A stretch of DNA of 64,000 nt from Todiramphus chloris collaris (Eukaryota > Chordata > Aves > Coraciiformes > Alcedinidae), in the NCBI GenBank assembly GCA_025345505.1, contig JANVCC010000018.1:62334031-62398030 (forward strand), in the 5' to 3' direction. The position numbers were made by a program, and so were the translations under genes. Below the pieces are notes generated by a model, which made no database searches, was not told the origin of the DNA, and saw only the letters and a program-made list of their open reading frames with translations. This document shows positions 1-8,966 of this stretch, piece after piece. Positions within the stretch are counted from its first letter, which is position 1. The number at the start of each line of letters is the position of its first letter.

Positions 1-287
1 TCCATACACCTGACAGTCAGGGCACCCTTAATCCAGGTATTGGTTGAATCAAGGGCACAGAAGCTGATGGGTAGCAGTAGTCCTCTCAGCAGGCAGCTTA
101 AGAAGGAAAGGAGAAGGCTTTAAAGGCACGCCTTGTTTACCAGAAGTATTTAACACAGCCCCTTCAAAGTCTACTTTCCAATTGCTTCCTTTAAGCATTG
201 GATCCTCTGGTTCCGCTGCTCACACCACTCAAAGTTATAACTTCAGGTTAAATGCAATTTGTACTGAAGAACGAACATCAATAGGGC

Positions 288-620
288 ATGTCACGGTTTA
301 GGGTCAGGGCAACTCCTTAGACCTATAACAGATGCTCTCTGTTAACCCCTCTCCCTCCTCAGAGGGGAAAGAGAAAGGGAATAAGGGAGAGAGACTTAGC
401 GATTAGAAAAGGAAACTAGAACAGCTTTAATGAAAAGGAAATTAATAATTATAAAAATATAATAATTATAAAAATACTATATTGTTTAAAGCAACTTGAA
501 CATTTGACCTACATGGGAATAACTTGCTTACAACAGTTTTGAGAGGATTTCCATGGCTGTTTTCCATATTGTACAAGGTCTTTCTTCAGCTTTGGTGTAA
601 CTCCCTGAACAACTAATTTC
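288..620 (-). repeat. possible additional LTR fragment
   Basis: TGTCACGGTTTAGG at 288 resembles the plus-strand start of the solo LTR at 4461 (TGTCATGGTTTAACC). It is followed by a pyrimidine/purine-rich block and AGCTTTAATGAAAAGG, a layout seen in avian LTRs read from the minus-strand end. The other boundary was not found, so the extent is a guess. Confidence 0.4.
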
Positions 621-2374
621 TCCTGACACAGTATTATGCAGGCAAGGATCCTTCCAACAAACATAATGACCTCTCCTCTGAGTTACATTCAATAAAACAA
701 CAACACATAATGTAACTCAACACTCTACACTTAAAATTACCTGTAACAAACAGTGCCAGAGAAGCCACGGGAAAGCAAGGTTGAGTATTGCAGATTTCTT
801 CAGATGCAACGTCCACCTTCCAAAACTAACTCTAACTTGCAAGCAAATTTCACCTGTGGCTGGGTTTTTGCAGGGCAGTTAAGGAGTTCCTGGGATTTAA
901 AGGAACCCTTAAGCAATCATTTTGCAACCAAAATTTAATTTTCTTGGGTAGGCTGGCTAGTTTCAATTAGATGCTGGTGCCGCACTTGACTTCCTTGAGA
1001 ATTACTTAGCTGCTACCACCTGACCTAGCTTTACCAATCCCTCAGACAGCTGTGATCTTTCCTTGTGCCTGTCTGAGATCAATAGACACCTTTAAGGCAC
1101 AAGGACACTCTTTTTGTCAGGTCTGTAAAGTGTTTGGCCTGTGGGGAGCTGCCCATAGGGCTTGCTAAAAAACGAACAGCACTCAGCACCAGTAGTGATC
1201 CTTCAGACATACTCCCTTTGGTCCCAGCGCCAGGACCCTACTATGTACCTGAGGAGACAGGGTGTTCTGGGTAGCCCGGTTTCCTCAGGAAACTAGTCTA
1301 ATGGAATAGGATTATGTTGCATGGGGATGTCAGGGTCTTGTCTCTTCCTCCTTCTGACTCTTCCACCCTGTGATGGCCTCTCTGCAAAATCTGTGTGAAA
1401 TAAGATAATTTCAGAAATAAAAAGTTTATTTTAGTTAATAGAAACTCCAGTTTCAAGGAAAATGACCATAATAGTGACTTCATTGAGGGAAAGACTATCT
1501 CTTCTAAGACACTAAGAAAATCTGTGTAGAAGAAAGACTCGATAAATACAGTGAGTGTGTTATTGCAGTGTGCACTGTGCAATGCTGCAGAGAATCCAAC
1601 AAGATGTGGAGGTACTGAAAAGCAGGCATTTGTACTTTGTTATGTGAAGTTATATTAGATATAACTTCAGAACTATGGAAGAACAGTGAAGTTATATTAG
1701 ATATATTAGTGCCCTCTGTACAGAATTAAAAGAACAAATGTAACCTTTGAACAATGCCACCAAGATAGATGTTTTCTTGAACTCCATGCCCTGTAGCTAA
1801 TCTGCTTGAGTTTCTGTGCCATTGAGCTGTTTTTACTTACCTGGTCTTCTGAAGGGATGAAAATAGAGATGGTGCCCAGTGAGCCTGGTGCACAACCACA
1901 CTGCATTCACATTTGTAGTCTCTAATGCCACTCAAACAACAGGGTGATGGAATGAACCTGTTGGAATTAGACATCTTTGCTGAAGAAAGAGAAGAAATGA
2001 GTGTGTCTGACAGGTGTGTATTAATTTGTGTCATGCTGCCAAATGGTTTATGTCCCTATATTCCAAAAAGAATCTCCAGAATAATAAAGTTATTAAATTA
2101 GTACCTGCTTTCCTGCATTGGGGAACCGAGTTTTAATTTTCACCAACTAAACCATGCACTACCTAGAGCCAAAACCTTGTCTGAATTAACCTGTAATACA
2201 GCAAAAGGCATTACCTTCTTAGCATAGGCATTCACTGGGATGATTCTTATCCAAAACCCTTGCATTTTTCTTCTTTTTTTTTTTTTTTTTTCTTACAAAG
2301 GCTACAATTTATGTAGATCATATCACACCAGATTACACATTACTTTCTATAATCACACATTTTCCCTACTTGGT
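621..2374. other. intergenic, no gene recognised
   Basis: No convincing reading frame. The only local structure is a pair of direct copies of GTGAAGTTATATTAGATATA (about 1644-1663 and 1686-1705) and a T-rich run at 2270-2292. Confidence 0.6.
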
Positions 2375-2669
2375 TGTGTGAGTCAGCACAGGCAGGGCTC
2401 AGCAACAACCACAAACTCACGGGTGAAATGCAAAAAGTAAATTTATTTTCATTACCACAGCAACTGGGGGATTCCCAAAGCAGCACTTGGGCAAAGGCAC
2501 ACAGGTGGAGACACAGGTACTGCTGAGGTCAGCCCATGCTAGAGCATCAATGAACCTGCTGGTTTCACCATACAGTTAGTAAGATATATGTATTTTTTCT
2601 ACACCCCAGCTGCATGTCACTTAAGTGTGTTTATAATTCTCCTTGCTGATCTTTTGCTGTTATCCCCCA
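2375..2669 (-). repeat. 3' LTR of the endogenous retrovirus (internally deleted)
   Basis: About 295 bp. It shares the flanking blocks of the 8512-8966 LTR but lacks roughly 160 bp of its middle. The minus-strand AATAAA at about 2440 is kept. The outer boundary is approximate. Confidence 0.75.
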
Positions 2670-2829
2670 TTCCACCCCCACCCGCCCCCCGGCTCAAGGG
2701 ATCACTTCCACTTGGACTGGCAAAGCTGGAGGTGTCCATGTGGGCTTGCAGGATGTAGGGCTGGGTAATTTACAGAGGCATGCAATAAAGACATATAGAA
2801 AAGGGGATAAATGTATCTCCGCAGTAATG

Positions 2830-3430
2830 TTGTCCCACCCATCCTGGCAGGGAATTAAACTACTCAGCTAGCCAGGCACCATCAGGAGATTGTTTCATTT
2901 GATGCATTAATTCCTGGGGATGTTGAGTGTTGTCCTCTATGCTGGCTGCCTCATCAGTTATGTTGAAGCAACACATGCCTTCAAAATCAGCACAGCGGTT
3001 ATGGTGTCAAAGAAGGAGATAACCCACCACCAATCAATTTGGTGATGTTCCTTTGGCGTACAGCCATTACCTACTCAGAAAAAAAACAGCGACGAAGAAC
3101 ATTAATTTCAAAAGCACTTAGCATAGTATAATCCTGCAGTACAGCTACCGGGGTTGGCACGCCAGTGGAACACGTCAAAAGGTCTGCAGCTGTTAATCCT
3201 CCCTCCATACAAAAGGAAGATGGGTTAGTTACAGTAGAGGCCAACCAAACCCAAGTATCTGTGTGTTGATTTTGTAGCAATGTATCCAGGGCATGTGCTT
3301 GTGGTAGAAGACTACAAAGCATGGCAAGCCAACCTGTGGTAAGGGAAAAAACAGGAGCATCGTGTCCTTCCAGCAATATGTATGTTGTTGCTCCAGCTCC
3401 TTCAGCGAATATTACTCTGGGTTTGACAAC
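2830..3430 (-). pseudogene. env remnant (surface and transmembrane subunit pieces)
   Basis: A minus-strand open piece at 3071-3376 contains DTWVWLASTVTNPSSFC and LLTCSTGVPTP, a pattern seen at the start of several avian retroviral env surface proteins. Downstream, at 2968-2994, the minus strand reads CADFEGMCC, an exact CX6CC motif, followed by FNITDEAASIEDN, which matches the disulfide-loop region of env transmembrane subunits. Most of the gene between and around these is missing or deleted. Typical ERV-L elements lack env, so its presence is notable. Confidence 0.65.
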
Positions 3431-3978
3431 CCAGTGTGGGGTAATTGCCTACTCACATTGAAGAGCTATGGTTTGCACTTTTTCTCACTAAACTTCAATT
3501 CCATGTTGGGTTCGTAAGACCAATAACACCATTCCAGTGCTATATCCTCTAAATAAGGCACAGATACTCATTGAAGGTACCTGAAATACAAGAACTCAAG
3601 AATCTGATATCAACAGAGGATGTAAAATAAGAGGAGAATTTGAGATACAGAGCCATACAGCATTGTCAGAGGTTATTATATGAATCTTCACATCTAGAAT
3701 AATAGGTCATCGTCCCACCATACAATCTGTCAGTGTAAACAATTCCGTTTCCCCTGCAGTTCATATTTTAGGAGAGACACCATCTGGATGAATCTCAATC
3801 CTCACCATGTTTTGTTCTGCAAATGTTGTAATAGGGTGTTTGATTATGAACAGTCCATCTGTTTAATTAAAAAAATCATGCTTTAGTAAGATGTGAACTC
3901 CCATGTCATAAAGTTTTAGTACTGGTTATCTTTTCAAATTGTTCCTTCAACACCCCATTCATTCTTTCACTCAAGCCA

Positions 3979-4440
3979 TTAGTTTGGGGTTGGTAGGCAA
4001 TGTGGAATATCCAGTTTATCCCCAGCCCTTGAGCCCAATTTTGGACATTTTATGTCCACAAAGTGTGTTCCTTGGTTACTTTGTGTTTGATGAGGAGGTC
4101 TGTAGTGATGAATTAATTGTTCTAATGCTTCAGTTGTGCTGTGTCGAGGAACATAATTAGTGGGTTTAGAAAAAAACAGCCCTGACACTGTATCCCCCTT
4201 GAATGGGGGCAGGGAGGCCATGTAATCGACCTGCCATGCATTCAAGGCCCACTGACCCTGTTCTATCTTTTCCCATGGCCTATATAGCCCCCTTAAATGT
4301 AGCTACACAAAAATCGTACAATGATGTGTACATGCTTTATAAATATTTAATGCCAGAGGGCTTTGATTGTGAGCAATGTCTCACGCACATGCAGCACGTG
4401 CTGATGGATGTCCACAAGCTGCATGCACGTTTATAGCTTG
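3979..4440 (-). pseudogene. integrase remnant (pol)
   Basis: The minus-strand piece has AWQVDYMASLPPFKG, carrying the first catalytic Asp in the WQ(I/V)DY pattern, then EALEQLIHHYRPP and SNQGTHFV. In active relatives the last motif is S-D-(Q/R)-GTHF, so the second catalytic Asp is replaced by Asn here. The zinc-binding part upstream (4250-4440) is not in one frame. The motif set is closest to class III retroviruses. Confidence 0.75.
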
Positions 4441-4460
4441 AGCATGGACTTCAGCAGAGG

Positions 4461-4972
4461 TGTCATGGTTTAACCACAGCTGGCAATTAAGCGCCGCACA
4501 GCTGCTCACTCACTTGCTCCCCCCAGTGGGATGGGGGAGAGAATCATGGGAAAAAAAAAAGTAAATACATTTTAACAGGACAGAAGAGGCGGAGGGGAAG
4601 TAATTATAATATATACAAAACAAGTGATGCACAGTGATGCTCACCATCCTTTGACTGATGTCCAGTCAATCCCCAAGCTGCAGTATCCCTTGGTTTATAT
4701 ACTGGGTATGATGTCATATGGTGTAAGTACCCCTTTGGCTCATTTGGGTCATCTGTTCAGTCTGTGTCCCCTCCCAGCTCCTGGTGCACCCCCAGCCCCC
4801 GTTGGCAGGGCAGGATGAGAAGCTGAAAAGTCTTTGACAGTATAAACACAGCTTAGCGACAACCAAACCATCGGTGTGTTATCAACATTATCCTCACTCT
4901 AACCCCAAAACACAGCACTGTGACAGCTACTAGGAAGAACATTAACTTTATTCCAACTGAAACCAGGACACA
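4461..4972 (-). repeat. nested solo LTR with 5-bp target-site duplication
   Basis: A 512-bp element starting TGTCATGGTTTAACC on the plus strand and ending ...AACCAGGACACA, flanked by the direct repeat AGAGG at 4456-4460 and 4973-4977. The middle (CCCCTTTGGCTCATTTGGGTCA, GTGTCCCCTCCCAGCTCCTGGTGCACCC) resembles, from memory, a common neoavian ERV LTR family. A minus-strand TATATAAA near 4700 suggests minus orientation. It splits the pol gene of the older retrovirus, so it inserted later. No internal retroviral genes accompany it. Confidence 0.8.
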
Positions 4973-5046
4973 AGAGGTCATATCATCTACTTCCCTATTA
5001 TTCTGTTACTCAGGCAAATCATCTTTCTGATGAGCTCAGACATGCC

Positions 5047-5370
5047 TTATTTATAAAGGATACCTTTGTACGTATTCCCAAATTTGTTGCCATATATCTG
5101 TCCCCCCAATTGGCATTCTTGTACATGCCAAACCTCTTGGGCCCAGCAGGGTAACCACGTTGTGAGGCTTTTGTATACAACCCAACTGTCAGTGTATAAG
5201 TAATGTGCATTCCCTTCCAGGGTGGCAGGAGATGCTGCAGTCGGTTCAGCCCCGTGACTAGAAGCTTTTACGCCTGTTTGCCATAATATAATTCCTGGAG
5301 CCAGAGCATATGCAATTGGTCTCCGTTGTCTTTGTCCAGTTACCGTGTACGTTGCACTTCCATCCAGCAA
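5047..5370 (-). pseudogene. RNase H domain remnant (pol)
   Basis: A minus-strand open piece of 107 codons. It shows DGSATYTVTGQ at the start (first catalytic Asp), GAEPTAAS (a Glu in the second position) and YLYTDSWVVYKSL (third Asp in the TDS pattern), then W residues typical of retroviral RNase H. It is the longest intact pol fragment. The nested solo LTR begins about 75 bp beyond its end. Confidence 0.75.
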
Positions 5371-5912
5371 CCTATGTAGGCATCCTTTCTGTGTTCTTCT
5401 ATTAACTAGTCATAAGGGGGAGCTTTCTCCACAGGAGACGCAGGGCTCTTCAAAGGGAAGAGTTTCTCCTAGCGTGAGCGTAGCATTAAATGATACAGTT
5501 CCTAGAAGAGTGACATGTACATTGGTCACATGTGGTTTTCCCAGTGAAATCATTGCTTTAAATAATATTTTTATTTCCAGTGTGTGACTGCCTGAACTAC
5601 CCCTTGCATGGACCCTAAGGATACCACCAGTAACCCACCCATGAATGGGTATGGGGATGTGTACAGTCACTTTATCTCAGCCTGTGATTCTCGCAGTTTC
5701 TTGTGCTTAAATCACAGCTAAAATTTGTTTTTCCATCAAGGTATAATGTAAAGCAAAGCCTTGTAATGCCTTGGACCAAGATCCTACAGGTTCTTTCTGA
5801 TTTTATGTCCCAGTCAGCTGCCACAATCCCCACGAGTCTATATCACCTAGAATTGTTCCTTCCAATTCAAAAGGCTACCCTCGCCTGGAAGCATATAATT
5901 GCACCTGCTCAG

Positions 5913-6134
5913 TCAAAGCATTTTTGCATGTATGAAAGGCTTCTGTGTTTCTTGGTCCACGGTCAACCAACCTTCTTTCCAGCTAAAGTCTGCAGAGGGC
6001 GCATCGATACCACCAGAGGTGGGATAAAAATTCTCCACTACCCTGGAAAGCCCAAGAAGCTCTGTAGCTCTTCTACTGCAGCTGGTACAGAACTGATTGC
6101 TGTACTGTATTTGGTAGTTCTCTAAGCCGCCCAT
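5913..6134 (-). pseudogene. pol connection region remnant
   Basis: The minus-strand piece contains ELLGLSRVVENFYPTSGG and FSWKEGWLTVDQETQKPF. These match the layout of the RT connection domain (LGLLGYWR-FIP, then a W and QQ-AF-K motif) although some codons are out of frame. It lies between RT and RNase H, as expected. Confidence 0.6.
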
Positions 6135-6830
6135 GACAAACTATTCCCCAAAATTGTACCGCAGTACTGGGGCCCTGCATTGCATTACCAGCCCAGCCCC
6201 AGTCCTGTAAATGTGCTTTCCACGACTCAGCAGCTACTTCAATTTCTTGCTGTGACTCTTGTTGTGCCGTAAGCAATGGATCATCAATATAATGATAAAC
6301 AGTAATGGCACCTGGCCATAGTGATACATCAGCTACTCTCATTTAGAGGGACTGCATTTGTGTCCCTGAGGCAATGCTTCAAAAGTATATATCTTTTGTT
6401 GCCAGGTAAAGGCAAACTGGTTTTGGCTTTCTGAACCGATGTCTATCAAAAAGAAAGCACTAGCAAGATCTATCACTATGTTCCAGGTTTGTAAATGTTT
6501 GCTATTTTTTTTTCTATAAGAGTAACTATGTCTGGTACCGTAACTGCAAGTGAGGGAGTGACCATTCAATTCTCCATAATTCACAGTCATTCTCCAAACA
6601 CCACCTGCTTTTCAGACAGTCCAAACAGGATTATTAAAAGCAGTATTGGTTGCCATAACAATCCCCACTTGTTAAAGCATCTGAATGATTTGAGCAATTT
6701 CTTCCCCCCACCCCCAAATACAATATGGTTTTACAGTTACCACCTTGGCAGGCATGGGCAGCACAGCAGGATCCCAGTTTGGGAATTCACATGAGGCACC
6801 TACAGATCAAATAGCAAATCCTGATTGTGA
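6073..6830 (-). pseudogene. reverse transcriptase remnant (pol)
   Basis: On the minus strand the RT blocks appear in order: FNNPVWTV-KAGGVWRMTVN near 6600-6650, DLASAFFLIDI and QFAFTWQ then LPQG (6339-6590), and HYIDDPLL (6073-6342), the polymerase active-site YXDD. FWGI then matches the FLGI element. The two larger pieces are in different frames, so a frameshift lies near 6340. The spacing and the FAFTW..Y.F..LPQG pattern are like ERV-L (class III) pol. Confidence 0.85.
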
Positions 6831-7130
6831 AGTCCCAGAGCAGAAGCAACCAGTTAAAGTTTCAGCTGTTTGTGCTGATACATCAATACCCAAAATGTAT
6901 TCTTTAACTGCAGCAGTTAACACCCTTGTGGTAAATGGAGTGGCATTTTCTGTTGTTAAGGTAATCTTAGCTTGGAGGGCAGGCCTTGGATTTCTCTCTA
7001 ATCCACAAATCTGTGATACAGCCTCGTTATTATTAATATTACTATGTAACTATGTTACTATGTAACTTCAGCTCCAGTATCCACCAGAGCCAACACATGT
7101 AAAATCCCCCAGGACTGCTCCTTTAAAGGA
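6830..7130 (-). pseudogene. retroviral aspartic protease remnant
   Basis: On the minus strand VLALVDTGAEVT appears, with the catalytic DTG codons at 7074-7082. A stop follows directly after the next residues. About 150-180 bp downstream comes EYILGIDV, the ILG(I/M)D pattern typical of the C-terminal side of retroviral proteases. The reading frame is broken between them. Confidence 0.75.
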
Positions 7131-7149
7131 ACACAGGGGCTTCAGTCCC

Positions 7150-8440
7150 CTTCATGATAAGAGGCTGCAGTGGTGGCAGTTGGGGGGACCTGTCAAACCT
7201 TCATTGCTGCTGTTTTGCCACTTGCCAGGTAGTGCTTTGCCATAAGGTGGCAGGCAGGGTGGAGGGTTGGTGTGGAGCTGGCAGTGGGACCAGGGGCAGT
7301 GGGGTTTTTTTGTAGAGGTGTGAACTTTTGCCATTAGCAAAACACTTCTGATGTTGAAATCCCATTTATCTCTGATCGTGGGACACCAGCTTGTAAAAGA
7401 TCATTCCATATTTGTTTCCTCATCACCTGTGATATGATTTCTTTTGGTTTTGCTGTCTTTCCTGTATTTGCCACCTGCATAGATGGTCCCAAAGTTAAAG
7501 CCTCAGTTTCCCTCAAGGTATTTGCTCAGGCACCTACATTACCAGTAGGGTTTATGACTGCCGGTATAATAAAGGGTTGGTGAGGCGGGCACTCCTCTCA
7601 AAAGCTGCATTTTGATACTTCTTGTTACTGCTACCCTGTCTGGATTGGATCCCATAATCAACACATGAGCCATCCCCATCTGCTGCACTAAATTAATACC
7701 CTCCTCCATTGTACACTGGCTTCCAAGCTCACAAAATCCACACCAGTATGCTTTCCTCATTCCTTTGCTGATAGATCTCTAAAAAATCCCTTAATGCTTT
7801 CAGGGTGTAAGTACACACCCTGTACTCACAGTCCCCCTCCCGCTTGTTCTTGCTGCCCCTTCATTTGTATGGGGGGGTTGTGCTTCTACCACCTCCCTGC
7901 CTTCTAAATCCAATTCAAACTCAACCTTGGAGCCCAAAGATTCAATCCAGATATTTTAATCCCATTCCTCAGGATCCCATCAAAGGTTTGTGGTGAGAGC
8001 ACAAACTCGGGAAATGGAAACCTTACTTTTTCCGTATCTGTCCCTTTGTTTATTAGCAATATGCACTACCAATCAGTCTACAGTACCTTGCAGCCCATGG
8101 CACTGCTCTGCTTGTGTTGTAATCACCTCTTGCATGATGGCCTTTGCATCTTGTAAAGTCCCAGCCTCCTTTTCCAGTTCTCTCATTTTGCCCTGTAATG
8201 CTACATCTTCACAAGCAAGGGCTCTGAGACCAGTAAGCAATAGCCACCCAGTCTCCCTGCTAACCCCACTGCCACTTTCCATGGCAACTCACACACAGCT
8301 ATTTCAATTGTCTGTGAGGTAACCACCACCCTGTCATCTATTTCAGGCCATGCTTCTGGCAGAGCCCATGTAGCTAGAAAAGTGGCCAGGCGTGTCCAGC
8401 GCTCAGTACTGGGACATCCCAGAATACAGGGAGTCACTGT
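7150..8440 (-). pseudogene. gag remnant of the endogenous retrovirus
   Basis: Between the 5' LTR and the protease motif, several minus-strand open pieces lie in different frames. One (8201-8437) has a tryptophan-rich segment with ERWTRLATFLATWALPEAWP. One (8073-8282) has an amphipathic, probably coiled-coil stretch rich in E, K and L. Another (7539-7760) has WCGFCELGSQC and LVQQMG. The piece at 7152-7340 has scattered Cys/His but no intact zinc knuckle. Position and composition suit gag; no single residue pattern proves it. Confidence 0.6.
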
Positions 8441-8489
8441 CGTGGCCTCCCCAGTCGCTCGCTGACTTTTTTGCCAACCAAGGAATGGC

Positions 8490-8507
8490 TATTCCTGAAT
8501 TCTGCCA
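8490..8507 (-). other. possible retroviral primer-binding site
   Basis: Four bases inside the inferred 5' LTR end (CA at 8512-8513), the minus strand reads TGGCAGAATTCAGGAATA. Starting with TGG at this spacing is typical of a tRNA primer-binding site. I cannot assign the tRNA, and the site may be mutated. Confidence 0.35.
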
Positions 8508-8511
8508 ATTA

Positions 8512-8966
8512 TGTCAGAACGCGTGAGTCGGCACAGGCAGGAACAACCACGAAACCATGGATGAAATGCAGAGAGTAAATTTATTTTCATTACCTTGCCA
8601 ACCGGGGATCCCTGAAGCAAAGCCTGGGCAGAGGCACACGAGTGGGGATGCAGGTACTGCAGAGCTCAGTCCTTCCCAGGGGATTGCCAAACCTGCCGTT
8701 TCCACCTGTATTTCAAGGGATTTGCATACGCATAGTTGACCACTGTGCTTTGATCTTTCCTACAGCAGGGCAGGAATCTCAGGCATGTCTGATAGGGTGC
8801 CTCTAAGTCTATCACAGGCCTATGTTATCTAAACACAGATGTTCTACTTGTCAAACACACAAGGCTAAACAACAATTAGTTTGATGTATACGTTTCTCTA
8901 CACCCCAGCTGCAAGTCACTTGAGCGTGTTTATAATCCTCCTCACCAACCTTCCGCTATTATCTCA
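8512..8966 (-). repeat. 5' LTR of the endogenous retrovirus
   Basis: About 455 bp. It matches the copy at 2375-2669 over both ends: the GTGAGTC-GCACAGGCAGG block, AGTAAATTTATTTTCATTACC, and CTACACCCCAGCTGCA-GTCACTT. On the minus strand it runs TGAGATAATAG... to ...TCTGACA, with a TATAAAC box near 8930 and an AATAAA near 8580 in the correct order, which sets the orientation. Confidence 0.8.

Larger units (their letters stand above)
2375..8966 (-). mobile_element. degenerate endogenous retrovirus, gag-pro-pol-env with two LTRs
   Basis: A 6.6-kb provirus remnant on the minus strand bounded by related LTRs (8512-8966 and 2375-2669). Reading on the minus strand, the order is: 5' LTR, possible primer-binding site, gag remnants, protease DTG, reverse transcriptase with YIDD, connection domain, RNase H, integrase, env pieces, 3' LTR. 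All genes carry stops and frameshifts, so it is not functional. The pol sequence (FAFTWQ..YTFEALPQG, YIDD, WQVDY, QGTHF) resembles class III/ERV-L elements. A solo LTR (4461-4972) interrupts pol. The 3' LTR has lost about 160 bp relative to the 5' LTR, which points to an old insertion. The exact outer ends and target-site duplication are not clear. Confidence 0.88.
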
